A stretch of 64,000 bases of DNA from Ornithodoros turicata (lineage: Eukaryota; Arthropoda; Arachnida; Ixodida; Argasidae). The stretch is taken from contig NC_088202.1 in assembly GCF_037126465.1 (NCBI RefSeq), positions 87,090,160 through 87,154,159 of the forward strand, read 5' to 3'. Below, piece after piece: positions 11,681 to 23,161 of this stretch. The notes under the pieces are model-generated. The model searched no databases and was not told the DNA's origin. It saw nothing but the letters and a program-made list of their open reading frames with translations. The translations under genes were made by a program, and so were the position numbers. Positions within the stretch are counted from its first letter, which is position 1. The number at the start of each line of letters is the position of its first letter.

Positions 11681-11851
11681 TGTAGAGGAGGTGGAGTTCC
11701 TCTACATGAGTCCTGACCGGCGATGATGGAATGTCCCAGCGGGCAGATGGGCGTAGCCCCACGCTAGGACGATGCCGGTAGAACTGCCGTGCCAGTGCCG
11801 TAGCGCGTGGCAGCAGAGGCACGTCGTCATCGTCGTCCACGGGCCGCCACA
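11681..11851 (-). repeat. TRIM LTR (5' LTR in element orientation)
   Basis: The partner of the repeat at 11086-11256. The primer-binding site lies directly inside it, at about 11662-11678 on the minus strand. Confidence 0.85.
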
Positions 11852-11855
11852 AGTA

Positions 11856-14755
11856 AATCACAAGAAGGCACTAGGAACTAGGAAGGACAGAATTCAAATT
11901 CCATCTTCAAAATTAAGTTGGATTCAGAACGAGTTCTGAAGTTGAATTCTGACCTATGATATGATGGGCTGTGATGTCAAATGATGGGTAATGATGTGAT
12001 GGGCTGTGATGTTGAATGATGGGCAATGATTTGATGAGTTGTGATGGTGATGTCGAATGATGGATTATGATGTCGTGGGCTGTGATGATGATGCACTCTT
12101 ATGGGCTGTGGGAAAGGTCGTATATGATGTTGAATGCAGTTTTTAGGAAATGCCGACGTATGCATAAAACGCCATCAAATACAAAGGCCTGCGGTTCCTA
12201 TACCTTTGGAATAATTGTACTCTAAAGCCTTCCGGGGTTAGACCTCAATAAGCACGATAATGATATTTATTTACTTTTATTTATTTTTATTCAGATACTT
12301 TGAATGCCCTGATGGCATTCAATAAAGAGAGAGGTAGGTTTTGCACATCTTGAATTCAAGCGTGTCCTATAAATTCCATAGCGAATTTAGCAGATACTCA
12401 GATGTACATCGTGAGCGCAAATGCCTTACTCATTCCATGTCGACATGTAAACTGTAAGACTTAGCGTGTTGTTCATAGATGATCCACATACCTCCTTCTT
12501 AAACCTGACTGGAACAAATAGGGTAACACAAGATGCAACCAGTTTCTGAAATTCTCGGTACAGAAGGTCAACATCAATTGTTTCACTAAGACACAATAAC
12601 GTAAAGCATAATTCGTCAACTATCGCGCTATGGCTAGCTCAAACAATGGAATGGACCTTGAACATTCACCGCAACTTGAACTTGGACCGCAAACCTGCGG
12701 GACCTGTGACACGTGTGCTTCCGCGCATTTCAATTTTCCTGTGTTTGTGATTTTCTTTTGTGTGTGTTTTGTGTGCGATTTTTTTGGTCCGGGTGAAATA
12801 ATTTTTTTTAAAGAGTATCAAGACAAATATTGGCTGACCTCTCTTAACACTTAAAAAGAAGAAGACGTAATATTGACCCGAACTAATATTGCTCGATGGT
12901 CGGAGAGGCAGTCGACAACATCACACGAGTATATAATTTTCAATAGATAGCGTAACTAGGTAGAATCTAGGTAAAAAGTCAAGTAATGTCGACGATTAAC
13001 ACTGTATACATGTTGGACAGCTGACAACCTGGACTAAGTCGAAAGTGTTTGCAAGCTCAATTTAACGAATGTCTATAACTGCGTCCTGATAACCAGGAGT
13101 CAGTGTATCCCAAGTTGGTGATGGAACATTAATGTGTAATCCCATTAGGATTAACTTGACACATTGCAAGTAATCACGATACATATACTCTTTCATTATT
13201 GTAGAAAATAGCTAAGAAAGAACGAGGAGGACGATACATGCGAGGGCAACGATGAAACGTTGATGGCACGATTGTATACTTTGCACCACACAGATTCAAC
13301 GTTATACGAAGAAGGCTAGCGATTTAATTTCTTCCTCTTTTTTTACACTCTAACTCAACTCAAGGCTAGGGAGTCGGAACACATTTCTAGTCAATCGCCT
13401 TAATGGTCTCGCAAACCCTTCGAAATACAAATGTATTGTGTTCTATGTATTGCGATAATAAAAATAATTGAATTGAATTAATCAAATAAGGCAACCTCAC
13501 TATCATGCATTGATCTGTCTGCACGAAAAGCGAGATAATTATGTGGTACGGATTCACTATTAAGAATGGAATCTGACAGCCATGTTTCAGTAATGGCAAC
13601 TATGTGTACCGTTCATGGATACATATTAGCCGTTTACTGTCATAACACTTTAGCATTTTTTAACATTTGTAGCCGTTCACTCGCTATGACTCCATGAAAC
13701 ACCGATCCTTTCTCCCCTGGCATCTATGATCCGGAGCACTCACTAACATGCTTTTCCGGTCAACACACTGTTCCGCGTATCCAGTAAATCCAACGCGCCG
13801 CCCGTCTCTGCAGGCATGAGTGCCCTAGAGTCACTAAAAAGTGACTCTAGTCACTAAATAAGCTACGCTTATTTAGTGACACTAGAGTGCCCCAGAAAGT
13901 CTGAGATGAAATGTGTGCACGTGCAAGTGGCATAGCGTACAACCAAAACAGGCTGAAGTAGTATTTTAGAAGTAACTTAAGAAATGAGCACGAGCTATTT
14001 CCAAAAAGTAACGAAGTTGAGATTAGTGGCTCTCAAATGTGTCTGTAAGGTACAAAGTTACTCCCAAAAGTATTTAAGATGGAGTAACTTGAGCAGGGTC
14101 GTGCACAACCCGGTTGCAGTCCTAAGCCGCGACCCGCAGTGCAATTTTGAACCCCAGAAAATAATAGGTTCGCAGCAGGATAGATTGCACGAAGTCTTCG
14201 AAAGTTAGTCTCAACAGTGCTCAAGACTCATCGCCTTATTATTCTCAGTTCGCTTCTATATCCATCCTTTATTCTGAACAGCCCTGCCAGTGTATCCTGC
14301 ACGCGCACGGAGAGCGTGCTCAATTCACTGCCCGTGCTATTGAGTATAAAGGCATTGGGATACGGGGCGAACTGATGATCAGACAGGATGAGACTAGATA
14401 TCTCCACCTCCAAAACGACGCCACTGAAAGAAGAGATCCGTTCCCGTCCACACCCGAATCGATGAGCGCCTCCGAACTTGCATTCTTTCAGCATCAGCCT
14501 GTATCGATCTTTGTGTTGGAAGCACAGGGGCTATAGACACAGTGGGAAAAGGGCTTGGAAGATGAGAGCGTCTGTGCATGCGACCCTAGCCGGATAAAAA
14601 GTTTGTTGCCAGCATGCGCACGTGCTCTTTGATTATAGGGCAAGCCATTTGGCAAATGTTGTTACAAATGTCATAGTGGAGCGTCACAGTTGATGTGAAA
14701 GTCGACTATCACATTTTGGTCTTGGTCAACGATTTTTTGGTCAGCACGCGTATAA
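11856..14755. other. Gene-poor stretch with an imperfect GATG minisatellite and a LINE tail
   Basis: At about 11955-12110 units such as GATGGGCTGTGATGT recur imperfectly. At about 12258-12330 the minus strand shows a LINE-like 3' end: a GCCATCAGGGCATTC hairpin followed by an AAATAAATAAA-type tail. A pair of hairpins lies at 13825-13888. No coding exon was recognised. Confidence 0.4.
13825..13888. repeat. Two overlapping, mutually exclusive hairpins
   Basis: CTAGAGTCACT (13825-13835) pairs perfectly with AGTGACTCTAG (13840-13850) around a 4-base A loop. The segment 13844-13863 also pairs with 13867-13888 (ACTCTAGT...AATAAGC against GCTTATT...ACTAGAGT) around a 3-base loop. The middle arm can therefore join only one hairpin at a time. 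This is probably the remnant of a palindromic MITE; no RNA function can be inferred. Confidence 0.5.
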
Positions 14756-14768
14756 TCATGCACAAAAT

Positions 14769-14810
14769 GCCGGTAACCCCTTGCTTGCCCGTAATAAAGT
14801 TGTTGTTGTT
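14769..14810 (+). mobile_element. Tail-only LINE insertion (42 bp)
   Basis: The 13 bp duplication TCATGCACAAAAT lies at 14756-14768 and 14811-14823. The 42 bp between them end in AATAAAGTTGTTGTTGTT, the 3' terminus of the GTT-tailed LINE family also found at 10746 and 41447 (minus). An abortive target-primed insertion carrying only the tail explains it. Confidence 0.7.
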
Positions 14811-15074
14811 TCATGCACAAAATAGGAAAAAAAAAAAAAAAAGAACACGTTGTTGTTCGGTTACAGCACCGAGGTGAATACCTCATACTGTCAACGCGGC
14901 AACTCTCTGTACGGCCTAATCGAAGTAATAATTTAGAGTAAGGGCTGGTCATATATATCCTACGCCATGTTGCATGTGGCGCAGGCTGGACTGCGGAAAG
15001 CTTTGGCCCCGTACGATTATTTAGGACGTACTGCCTATACTATGACGGTGTGCTGCGGGAGTACTTCGATCATG

Positions 15075-15136
15075 GGGGAATATGTTTATTAAAAAAGGAA
15101 AATAAATTCGTTCGCCTTTCTTTTCCTTCGTACTAA
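15075..15136 (-). mobile_element. Tail-only LINE insertion (62 bp)
   Basis: GATCATG flanks it at 15068-15074 and 15137-15143. On the minus strand the insert ends TTAATAAACATATTCCCCC, the 3' end of the GGAATAGCA-type LINE family seen at 8392-9146. The duplication is only 7 bp, so this case is less secure than the others. Confidence 0.55.
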
Positions 15137-15831
15137 GATCATGTGTCACGTATGTGTGAGGAAAATGTGACGTCAAGTGGCACCACTCAGAAATCTTGCG
15201 AAGTAATAAATCTTGGCGATATGGCAGTTCGTAGCGCACACATTAATTAACGATGAGTAACCGCCGCAAATGTGGTCAAATGTCCCCTTCTCAGCCTGAT
15301 GTCGTGCTTTTCGTAGGAACTGCGGCGAAAGCGTGCATTCCTATGGCACATTTATATTTATTTAATTCGTATGCAGAGACAAGGCTTGCCTCCCAACGGG
15401 AAATATGAGATATTCCATGGATCGCGGGCGGCCAGTACGAAGTGTGACTACTGCAACGAAATTGTTTTTTGAGACACCATTGAGGGGACGAAACTGGAGT
15501 TGGTAAGAGCATAACGCAAATATGCCGTGGATACAGTGAAAGAAGTCGATCGTTACATTTTATTACGGTTTCTCCAACCGGCGCAAACAGTCTCGGCGTT
15601 CTGGATTTGCCGCTTGTGGGGAACCCTGAAAAGCGTTTGCAAGTGGAGAAAGCGAATGCCGGAGAGATAGGAGGACAGCGGAGAGGAGAAGGCTTCGTGA
15701 GCCGCGTGCGGAATCGATCGTCGCGTGCGTGGGGAAGAGGCCGCCGCCTGCGTCATGGGCCGTGAGTGGCAAATGTGGACTCACGCGCAGGCTTCCCCTC
15801 TCGGGATAACAGCAGCAGCTCCCGTGCCAAC

Positions 15832-18601
15832 ATGGACGAGGCACCGCCATTTCACGGCGCCTTCACGAAGGACTTTCTTTATGAACTGCACCGGCACCAG
15901 CCTCACAGGTTTAGGTTCATGACCAAGTTCAATGCCAAGAGCGCCTCGTGGAAAGATTTCGAGCTCGTCGTGCTCGACGGCGAGCTCCGGGACTTCGCAC
16001 GATGCGTGCACTGTAAAAACTTTGTGTCGTACTCCAGCAAGAAAGGCACCGGCAGCATGCTCCGGCACCGGTGTCACGCCAAAGAAGTCTACTTCACCGG
16101 TGAGTGTTCACGGGACACCGCTATGATCCACGAGTCACGGTTTGTGCGTTTAGAGCGGTAAATATAGTCCCACGTGCTTGCAGTTCGTTTTAATCAAATC
16201 TGTCTGCGCTATGTGCTTTCGTATACGTCATGTGCGCTTTTTCTTTCGCGATTGCGCGGGACGTCTGAAATGTGCACTCAACGATGCGAGATAAGCATCT
16301 GGATTCCAATGCGATGCTTCCTCATACGGTCGTACCGAGTCTGAAGTGCGCGTGGTCATCAGATAACAAGCTAAACAGTAAAGACGCGGTGTGTTATCTT
16401 CGCGGGTCTGAGCTCTCTTACAGTATTATGTAAATGTTTCACGGCAAACATATTTTCTTTTCGTTGTTATGAAATGCACCTGAAGCACACAACCGGTACA
16501 CATGAAATGGTCAGCGAGCGTTCAAAGATCTCTATCTGCAACGCCGTGTTGGATAATAAACAAATAAACGATACGCTCGCGCATGTACTATTGGGTGTGC
16601 GACCGCACAGTCGAGGCAGTAGGAATTTTCCGCGAAGCCTTCAAGCTCTAATCGCAGACAGTGATCGCGAAGGGCAAGACGAACGAGTTTCGTCTACTGT
16701 GCACGACGGCACGCGAGGTGATGGGAGAGAGGTTTTCCAGTCCGCCGCGCAACTGGTTCCTTGCTGCCCCGACGACAGCAGCTTCTGCAACAGCTCCAAG
16801 TGCGGCGCTACAGGACAGTGTTAGCGCGGCGTCCTCCTATGGCGCCAATCTCAAATCACTACTATGTGAGCAAAGAATACTTAGCCTCTGGGGGTTCTAC
16901 CATCTGTGCCGATGTGCTCAGTGGCGTAGCAGGGGTGGATCCAGTCCCCCTGTACCTGTTGGGTACCTGTGGTAGTGCATTTGGAAGAGGGAAAACGAGT
17001 TTGAAATCCTCTCCCCCCATTTTAAGTTCTGTAGAACCCTTTCCGAAATATTTTTCTGGCTATACGCTTCTGGATGTGCCGCTTATGAAGCAGCTAGTGG
17101 GGGAATTATGATCATTCGAAAAAAAAAAGGGAAAAGGAGAAAAGGTGGAGGGAGAAAATGAAATGTCAGTCAGCGATCGAGCAGCAACGGGTGTGCTGGC
17201 GCTAAACGTTGGGAATCTCAGCATTTTGGAACTGTAACACTTCGCGCCCGCGACACTTTTTGCCGTATGCTTGCGATACTCCCAAAAGTTTACTAGCCCT
17301 CTGCAGATGCTGCTGAAGGAAAGGTGAGCCGCGTTCACACATTGCTCACAGTGACTCATATTTACGTACGATAACATATAACTTGAACGCAGCTATACAT
17401 CGTACGCGAACGACTTTCAAAAGCGTTTGACAAAGTCTCTCATCCTAAACTATTATATAAAACCAACTGTGTATGCAAGAGTGTTCAACTGTATGCCTGG
17501 TTAACTTCATACCTTCTTTCCCGTACACAGTTCGTGTGTTTCAGTGGCGAAACATCTTCAGTATGCTCTGTTTATTCTCGGGTACCGCAAGGCTCGGTGC
17601 TAGGTCCCCTACTGTTTTTGTTGTACATTAACGATGCAGTCTGCAACTTGAAAGTACCGATTAAGCTGTTTGCTGACGACTGCACACTTTATAACGAAAT
17701 TGTATCCATCCGCGACCAAGTAGAGTTTAATAGTGCACTACATAACTTTGTTGAATGGTGTGAAACATGGCAGATGGAAATCAACACCAACAAAACTGTT
17801 GTAATGCGTATAACTCCTAAGAAATTATCCTATGACTTCACCTACAATATCAAGGGTACAACGCTGGAGACAGTTGAAGAACACAAGTACCTTGGGTTAT
17901 TATTCACAAAAGACTTGCGTTGGAACAAACACACCACAATGGTAGCAGCTAGGGCAAATCAAAAGCTCTGGTGCCTCAAAAGTACCCTCCTGCACGCAAC
18001 GCAAGATACTAAGCTTAAAGCCTACACAGCTTTAGTGCGTGCCATCATGGAATACGCTAGTATTGTATGGTTTCCTTTTACTCAGTTAACTCTGTAACAG
18101 GCTAGAACAGGTACAGAGGCGCGCCGTCAGGTTTATCCATAATAACTACAACCGCGATCAAAGTACAGCTGAACTTTTGGAGCGCTCGCAACTTCCCCCT
18201 CTGTCGGAGAGATCTAAAATTGCTAGGTTAAAGTTGTTTTTCGTGTTGTTGGGAGAAAACAGTAAGCTTCACGCGCACAAATATGTATCTTACCATTCAA
18301 CAAGAATTCAAAGAAACAAACTTTCTAGGCATATTACACCCATAAGCTATCGCAATGACTGCACGGGTTATTAATGAATGGAACGAATTACCGGACAGTA
18401 TTGTCACGTCCCAAGCGGCATCTGCTTTTGTTTCAAAGCTTCAATCATATTTGTGTAATCTGTGAATGGGCATCTTAGCAAAGTACAATGTATACATTTT
18501 CATGTCGTGTGTTGTTGTTGTTGATTTTTCTATCTGTCTTTTTTTTATGATACATGTTGTTTCTCAATGTATCCACTCCTACAATGAGTAGTATCTGCAA
18601 A

Positions 18602-18644
<43 letters not shown>

Positions 18645-21600
18645 AACGAGACAGGATGCATAGCAGTCGTCCTGCGCAGTTCTAATTGCAATTACGTAAT
18701 TTTGAGACACTATTTGAACAAATATAGGTAAAATTGAAGAGCGCGTTCAGGACCCCTGGATTCAGTTGTTTCCAATCCAGTACGTGTTATGGGGTTCCTT
18801 CTTTCAGGCTCCAAGAAAGCTCACGAAATTTCAAGAAATCTCACGGTATCTCCCGCCTGCGCTAAAACTGCGGTTGTAGGGCTCTCAAGCGTGCTCAGGA
18901 AGCCCGCATGGTAGCCGTGACGAAGCGACGTGGCGTCGATGTCTATATTGGTCTAACTGCAGTCATCATATGAGCTTCGACAGTAGGTCTAACGGCCCGC
19001 GTCAACAACTTCATTCGGATGATGGGAAGCATGCGCGACTTTATCTGATAAACGAGATCCAATGGAAACAACATTGCATTCCGTTGAAATATGGCGATCT
19101 TCGAAAAAGCATCACTTTTGAGGCTTGTGCTGTGCTTGTCCCTTTGTATGTTCCAGCCTCAGAACAATTACTTTCCATCATTGTATTCCGTCATGAAACA
19201 AAGACGGAGAGGAATAAAGCGACCAGATCAGAAGGTTTCCTTTTGAACCTAAATTAGTCCTTACAACAAATGGCTCGAAGAAGCGTACTTCCGTAGCTGT
19301 ACATTATTGGCACCTTTTAAATAAATTTGTGGATCACGACAACCTTTTGTGATCTTGTTCTTCCACGCGTCTGGCGTTGTTGTTTCGGTGCCGTATAGAC
19401 GCGATCTTTGATGTATCCCCGCAAGAAAAAATCTAAAGGGTATCATGCCTGAGGATCTCGCAGGCCATTATACAGGTTCGTACCTTGCGATGTACTGTTC
19501 TGAAAGGACCCAGGTGGAAATACAGGGTGATGTACTGTTCTGGAAGTCATCGAGCATGGCAGCAGCTGTGAGCTGTAGCGCGCAGCCCTGCTCAAATAAG
19601 ACATGGCGAATTTGTACCTGTGAGAGGTCGCAATAGATGTCATCAACTGGGCCCTGGACGATGTCATTATCGTATCGATGGGAAGTCATGTGAGGTTATT
19701 TGAAATTTCGCGGACTTTCGCCTGGAAAAAGGAACCACGCAAAAGGCACTTGATTGAAAACAACTGAACCCACATGCACTCAGGTATGGTGCGGCAATAG
19801 TTGCGGTGAACCACCTCATCCTATCGTCATTCATGTAGTTGTTGTTGAATCCGGGGTCTGTGAATGCGTTTTACAAATTTCCTATTGACACTTTGGCTCT
19901 AATATTCATATTTTTAGGAAAGCGCATAATTCCAATTAATTAATTACGTTCAGTACAAAAAATAATTTTACTTGTGCGAGACGGCTAGCTCTCTGAGTCG
20001 TAGAAATAGTCCGCGAACTACACACACTGCGAAAGGTACACTCCCCGAACCACCGAATGTGTGGCTTTGTAGAGTACACAAAACGTATCATGAAGTCTTG
20101 TCCACGATATCGTCAGCATCTGCATCTCCTCGAGGCATCGCTAGAAAGGCCGCACAGCCGACCTTTTGACGCGACGAAAGTACCACGTCCATGACTCCCG
20201 ACCAAGCACTTCCAAGCCCTGCAGGCGTTTGTGCTTCTTTCTTTTTTTTCTTTTTTGCAGACACCAAGCTAGTGGATACACTGTGATTTACTGTGACTGA
20301 CCATGTGGCACGCAACCGTCTTCCGTCTCATTTTTCGTTTCTTTATTAATTATCACTTTACTTACTTTACATCATCTGTAACTGGACTGCATAGCCGTTC
20401 CTCTTCACGCGTGCCATAATTTTCATTTTATTTTCCAATGCACCAAACCAAACAAACGACTATCGATATACCGCCGGTCTCGTGCCAATTTTGTTTTCGG
20501 CTTTGTTCAAGTTACGCGAAACACCTCGTGTACTGCATATAAGGTACAAATATCAAGAGCAGCATTAAATAGCATGTGACGCTGTTTTAGAAGCGCTATA
20601 AGCTCCAGTGCAGGGCACAAAGAAAAGACAACACACAACACGAGCACTGGTCTAACAAGCCAATAACTTTATTTTCAACAACTTGTTGTGTTTAGCCTTT
20701 TCTTCGCCTGCACTAGGGCTTTTTGCGCTTTGAAGGTGTCCCAAAGCGCCCGATTTTTAACTTTTTTTTCAACGCAGTCTTGCACAATATGCAGCGTTCT
20801 TCCTCCTTTTTTTTCACTCAAATCAATATCAAATCGTCAATACACAGCGCTTTGAAAACTGGGATATTGGCTGACCTCTCTCAAGACTTAAAAAACAAAA
20901 ACAAAACACAAAACAAACTTGATGGTGTCAAGCTCTTGGTACATGTGCAGCACTGAATAAACAACTTTATTGTGCTCGAAGAAGCGTACTTCCGTAGCTG
21001 TGCATTATTGGCACCTTTTAAATACATTTGTGGATCACGACAACCTTTTGTGATCTTGTTCATCCACGCGTCTGGCGTTGTTGTTTCGGTGCCGTAAACG
21101 CGATCTTTGATGTATCCCCGCAAGAAAAAATCTAAAGGGTATCATGCCTGAGGATCTCGCAGGCCATTACTCCCCATTCATCATCAGGCCCTTATACAGG
21201 TACGAACCTGTATAATGGCCTGATGATGAATGGGGAGTTTCCAGAACTGAATACATTTCTATGTGGATACCTTTTCACCACGTTTCACGAAACAGAGAGG
21301 GTACTTGGTAAATATGGTACTAGTATAAGGTAAATGCCAAGATACTGCACAGGAAACACGTACGTACAATGTATCCAGTAAGGTTGGTGAAGTACGCGTT
21401 TCGCGTTAATTGCAAACGCTTGGTTTAAATAGACAATTGGGGCATAGCTAACGTTACGGTGCGTGAATGGCGATGGTTATTTTGCATCTGAAGCTGTGTG
21501 AAATATGCACAGGATCATCAGATGTGAGATCGTCATGAATACGATAGCCACTCCACAATTTTTCGAAAACTAGGTGTAAAGTTGCGTGGATATGTGTATA

Positions 21601-22310
21601 AGGGCAGCAAATATGAAAGACTGAAGGGTGAGTGATTCAAGCTTCCCGTGTCCCGTGTCTTGTTCGGTGGGATTTGATAAGTCTTTTGGAATATCAACTA
21701 GCCCAAATGAATATCTTTGTTGAGTTGCGCGTTTGGATAAACCCTAAAATCCACTGTTTCCATTACAGAGGAACAGAACAGATTCCGCGAGATGGAGCTC
21801 TACCTGCGTGGTACCGCGCCCCACCAGCTTACATTCCAGGGAATAGCCAACAACTCCACGACGTTTCTGCCCAGAATTAAAGTGGAAGTTCCTGATACCG
21901 CTGTTTCCCCTGAAGCACGAGGCATCGACTTATCTGATGAGGCTCCGCTGGACGCCAGATTAAGACCTTCCGTGGACGTCGACCATCACTGTAAAAATTC
22001 TCAACCTTCGTTGCACACCAACGGCGAAGTTGAAGAAATTGTGGCCAGTGTTGAGCTAGCCGACGACAGTAATTGCTTGCCAGACGAAGAAGACCGTGTG
22101 CCACCTGGACAGGCGTTTGTGCAACATGAACTAGCGGAACTGCAGAGGATACATGCCGAGGAAGAGCATCGTCTGAAAGTAGAACTGCTCAAAAAGCAAC
22201 ATTCGGTTGCCGATTTGCAGCGAAGATACTGGAGGTTGAAGTTGAAGTTGCTAAGTCAGAAATCACTTAATAGTGAGAAAACGGCCAATGATGAGTCCGA
22301 GTCAGATTGA
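15832..22310 (+). CDS. BED-type zinc-finger protein with C-terminal coiled coil, two exons
   Basis: Exon 1 (15832-16099) starts at an ATG in good context (CCAACATGG) in a CpG-rich stretch and ends before donor GTGAGT at 16100. Exon 2 (21769-22310) follows acceptor TTACAG. The one-base overhang of exon 1 plus two bases of exon 2 make Glu-90 and keep the frame, giving 269 residues. Residues 40-88 resemble a BED finger: aromatic W40 and F43, then C58, C61 and H79/H82 as likely zinc ligands. The middle is acidic and low-complexity. Residues about 204-252 form a charged heptad-like coiled coil (QHELAELQRIHAEEEHRLK onward). BED fingers bind DNA and occur in hAT transposases and in proteins domesticated from them. 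The coiled coil suggests dimerisation, and a nuclear DNA-binding role is an inference. Further exons inside the 5.7 kb intron cannot be excluded. Confidence 0.7.
16919..17072. mobile_element. MITE fragment of the GGCGTAGCCAG family
   Basis: It begins CAGTGGCGTAGC and ends with ATATTTTTCTGGCTATACGC, an imperfect inverted repeat. The same family appears in better condition at 26533-26690, sharing the GTGCATTTGG.AGAGGG interior. It is non-autonomous and has no ORF. Confidence 0.55.
17415..18645 (+). pseudogene. 5'-truncated LINE with RT domain and AAAT tail
   Basis: From about 17420 the plus strand encodes SKAFDKVSHPKLL (the RT block before the palm loop), then SRVPQGSVLGPLLFLLYIND, then KLFADDCTLY (the F/YADD catalytic box, about 17665-17695), and HKYLGLLFTKDLRWNKH. 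These are the ordered motifs of a non-LTR reverse transcriptase without RNase H, of L2/CR1/Jockey type. The longest open stretch is 17534-18097, followed by a frameshift and a C-terminal LERSQLPPLSERS segment. It ends in a 3' hairpin-like region and (AAAT)n at 18601-18645. The endonuclease domain is missing (5' truncation). It lies in sense orientation within the BED-gene intron. Confidence 0.85.
18601..18645 (+). repeat. AAAT microsatellite, the LINE tail
   Basis: Eleven or so AAAT units close the LINE at 17415-18645, as typical of L2/CR1-type elements that end in a short-unit repeat rather than poly(A). Confidence 0.85.
19261..19446 (-). pseudogene. Mariner-like transposase C-terminal fragment, copy 1
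   Basis: On the minus strand the fragment encodes TETTTPDAWKNKITKGC and RKYASSS. Just upstream it has a frameshifted version of the FFL.GYIKDRVYG block that ends the DDE domain of mariner/DDE_3-type transposases. A near-identical second copy lies at 20950-21123 in the same orientation. The shared block runs about 220 bp and includes noncoding sequence beyond the ORF, to about 19490. Confidence 0.5.
20950..21123 (-). pseudogene. Mariner-like transposase C-terminal fragment, copy 2
   Basis: The minus strand reads RGYIKDRVYGTETTTPDAW, then NKITKGCRDPQMYLKG. This resembles the WGYxKDxVY end block of mariner/DDE_3 transposases. It keeps the frame better than copy 1. The catalytic residues lie upstream in the family and are not present. 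The copy is followed by a long hairpin at 21169-21238. Confidence 0.5.
21169..21238. repeat. Hairpin with 33 bp arms and a 4 nt loop
   Basis: The arms 21169-21201 and 21206-21238 are inverted copies with a single mismatch (C against A). They begin ACTCCCCATTCATCATC on each strand, and the loop is ACGA. It abuts the second transposase fragment, and the half-motif GGCCATTATACAGGT also follows the first copy near 19462. It is probably the terminal palindrome of the same dispersed repeat. Confidence 0.7.
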
Positions 22311-22918
22311 GTGCATAGTACAGTCTCTTCCCTTATTTCTCTTTCTTTTTTTGCAATGAGGCCGTCTGGCTGGTGTGATTACGACGCTATAGTCAGGTGA
22401 TGTCCCAGAACGGCGGGACGTACCACAATACTAAGGTCATCAAGTGGGGTAGTTGGTCGGGGTACAACATGCTTAAAAGGAGCACAAACAACTCAGAGTA
22501 AAGAAACGGCAGTACAACGGCGTAGGTCTAACCTTTGTAGGTTGGATGTTCCGACAGTAGTAGATCCGACAGTTAGGTCCCACAGCCTTAGTAATCGACA
22601 GGGCAAGCAGTTGTCCTGTCGTTCCCTTAGTCTGCGACGTTTGGTGCGTTGTTATACCACAATACATGGGAATCATCTAGCCATGCGGGGTCTGCTAAGG
22701 GGTTTTGCTTCGGGGAACAAACGGATATTCCCTGGAAGCGGAGTTTCTAGTCCTACAGGGTGGATGGGGAGTATACGGCAGCTCGTCATCTCTGGGCTCT
22801 ACACAAGTAATATCTTTCGTATAGTACGAAAGACAACTTACACGCGTTTTATGGCAAATTCGAAGACATGCGTTTCAGGCAGCCTTTGACGTTGTAATGA
22901 CTCGTTCATTTACAGGAG
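22311..22918. other. 3' flank of the BED gene and probable transposon sequence
   Basis: No AATAAA is seen close to the stop codon at 22310. From about 22540 short ORFs lead into the Tc1-like fragment at 22919, and the stretch may hold the eroded N-terminal half of that transposase. Nothing else is recognised. Confidence 0.35.
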
Positions 22919-23161
22919 TTGGACAAAATGACTCGGCCACCTCTATTTGTACATAGATATTGGTTCGAGGAGCATCAAAGTGAACTTACACATCAGCCCT
23001 GGCCGGCTCAGTCACCAGACATGAATATTATAGAGTCTGTATTGGGTATTCTGGAGAACAGGGTTACGAGTAGATTCCCACTGCCTGCTTCCACCAAAGA
23101 GTCAGCTCCTATACTGGTTGAAGAGTGGCACAAAATTGACATGAATGTTGTTCATGATTGA
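22919..23161 (+). pseudogene. Tc1/mariner transposase C-terminal relic
   Basis: The segment HRYWFEEHQSELTHQPWPA is followed by QSPDMNIIESVLGILENRV. It matches the end of the Tc1 DDE domain, where WPAQSPDLNxIE carries the third acidic catalytic residue (Glu retained). The two upstream catalytic Asp residues and the paired HTH domain are not recognisable in one frame, so this is a decayed copy. Terminal inverted repeats were not found. Confidence 0.75.

Larger units (their letters stand above)
11086..11851 (-). mobile_element. TRIM: miniature LTR retroelement with identical 171 bp LTRs
   Basis: Two direct repeats of 171 bp, identical in my reading, lie at 11086-11256 and 11681-11851. Each starts TG and ends CA. 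The 4 bp duplication AGTA flanks the whole at 11082-11085 and 11852-11855. Read on the minus strand, the upstream LTR is followed by TTTGGTGACCCGAAC, a tRNA primer-binding site (PBS) of a kind common in arthropod Ty3-type elements. A G-rich polypurine tract (PPT) GAGGGGGGGAGCGA precedes the other LTR. The 424 bp interior carries only a short ORF (11232-11498, minus, 88 codons) with no recognised domain. The element is therefore non-autonomous and very recent. Confidence 0.85.
16100..21768 (+). other. Intron of the BED zinc-finger gene, filled with transposon debris
   Basis: A 5669 bp intron with GTGAGT at the start and TTACAG at the end. It contains a MITE fragment (16919-17072), an AAAT-tailed LINE (17415-18645), two transposase fragments (19261-19446 and 20950-21123) and a 33 bp-arm hairpin (21169-21238). 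No additional host exon was recognised. Confidence 0.6.
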
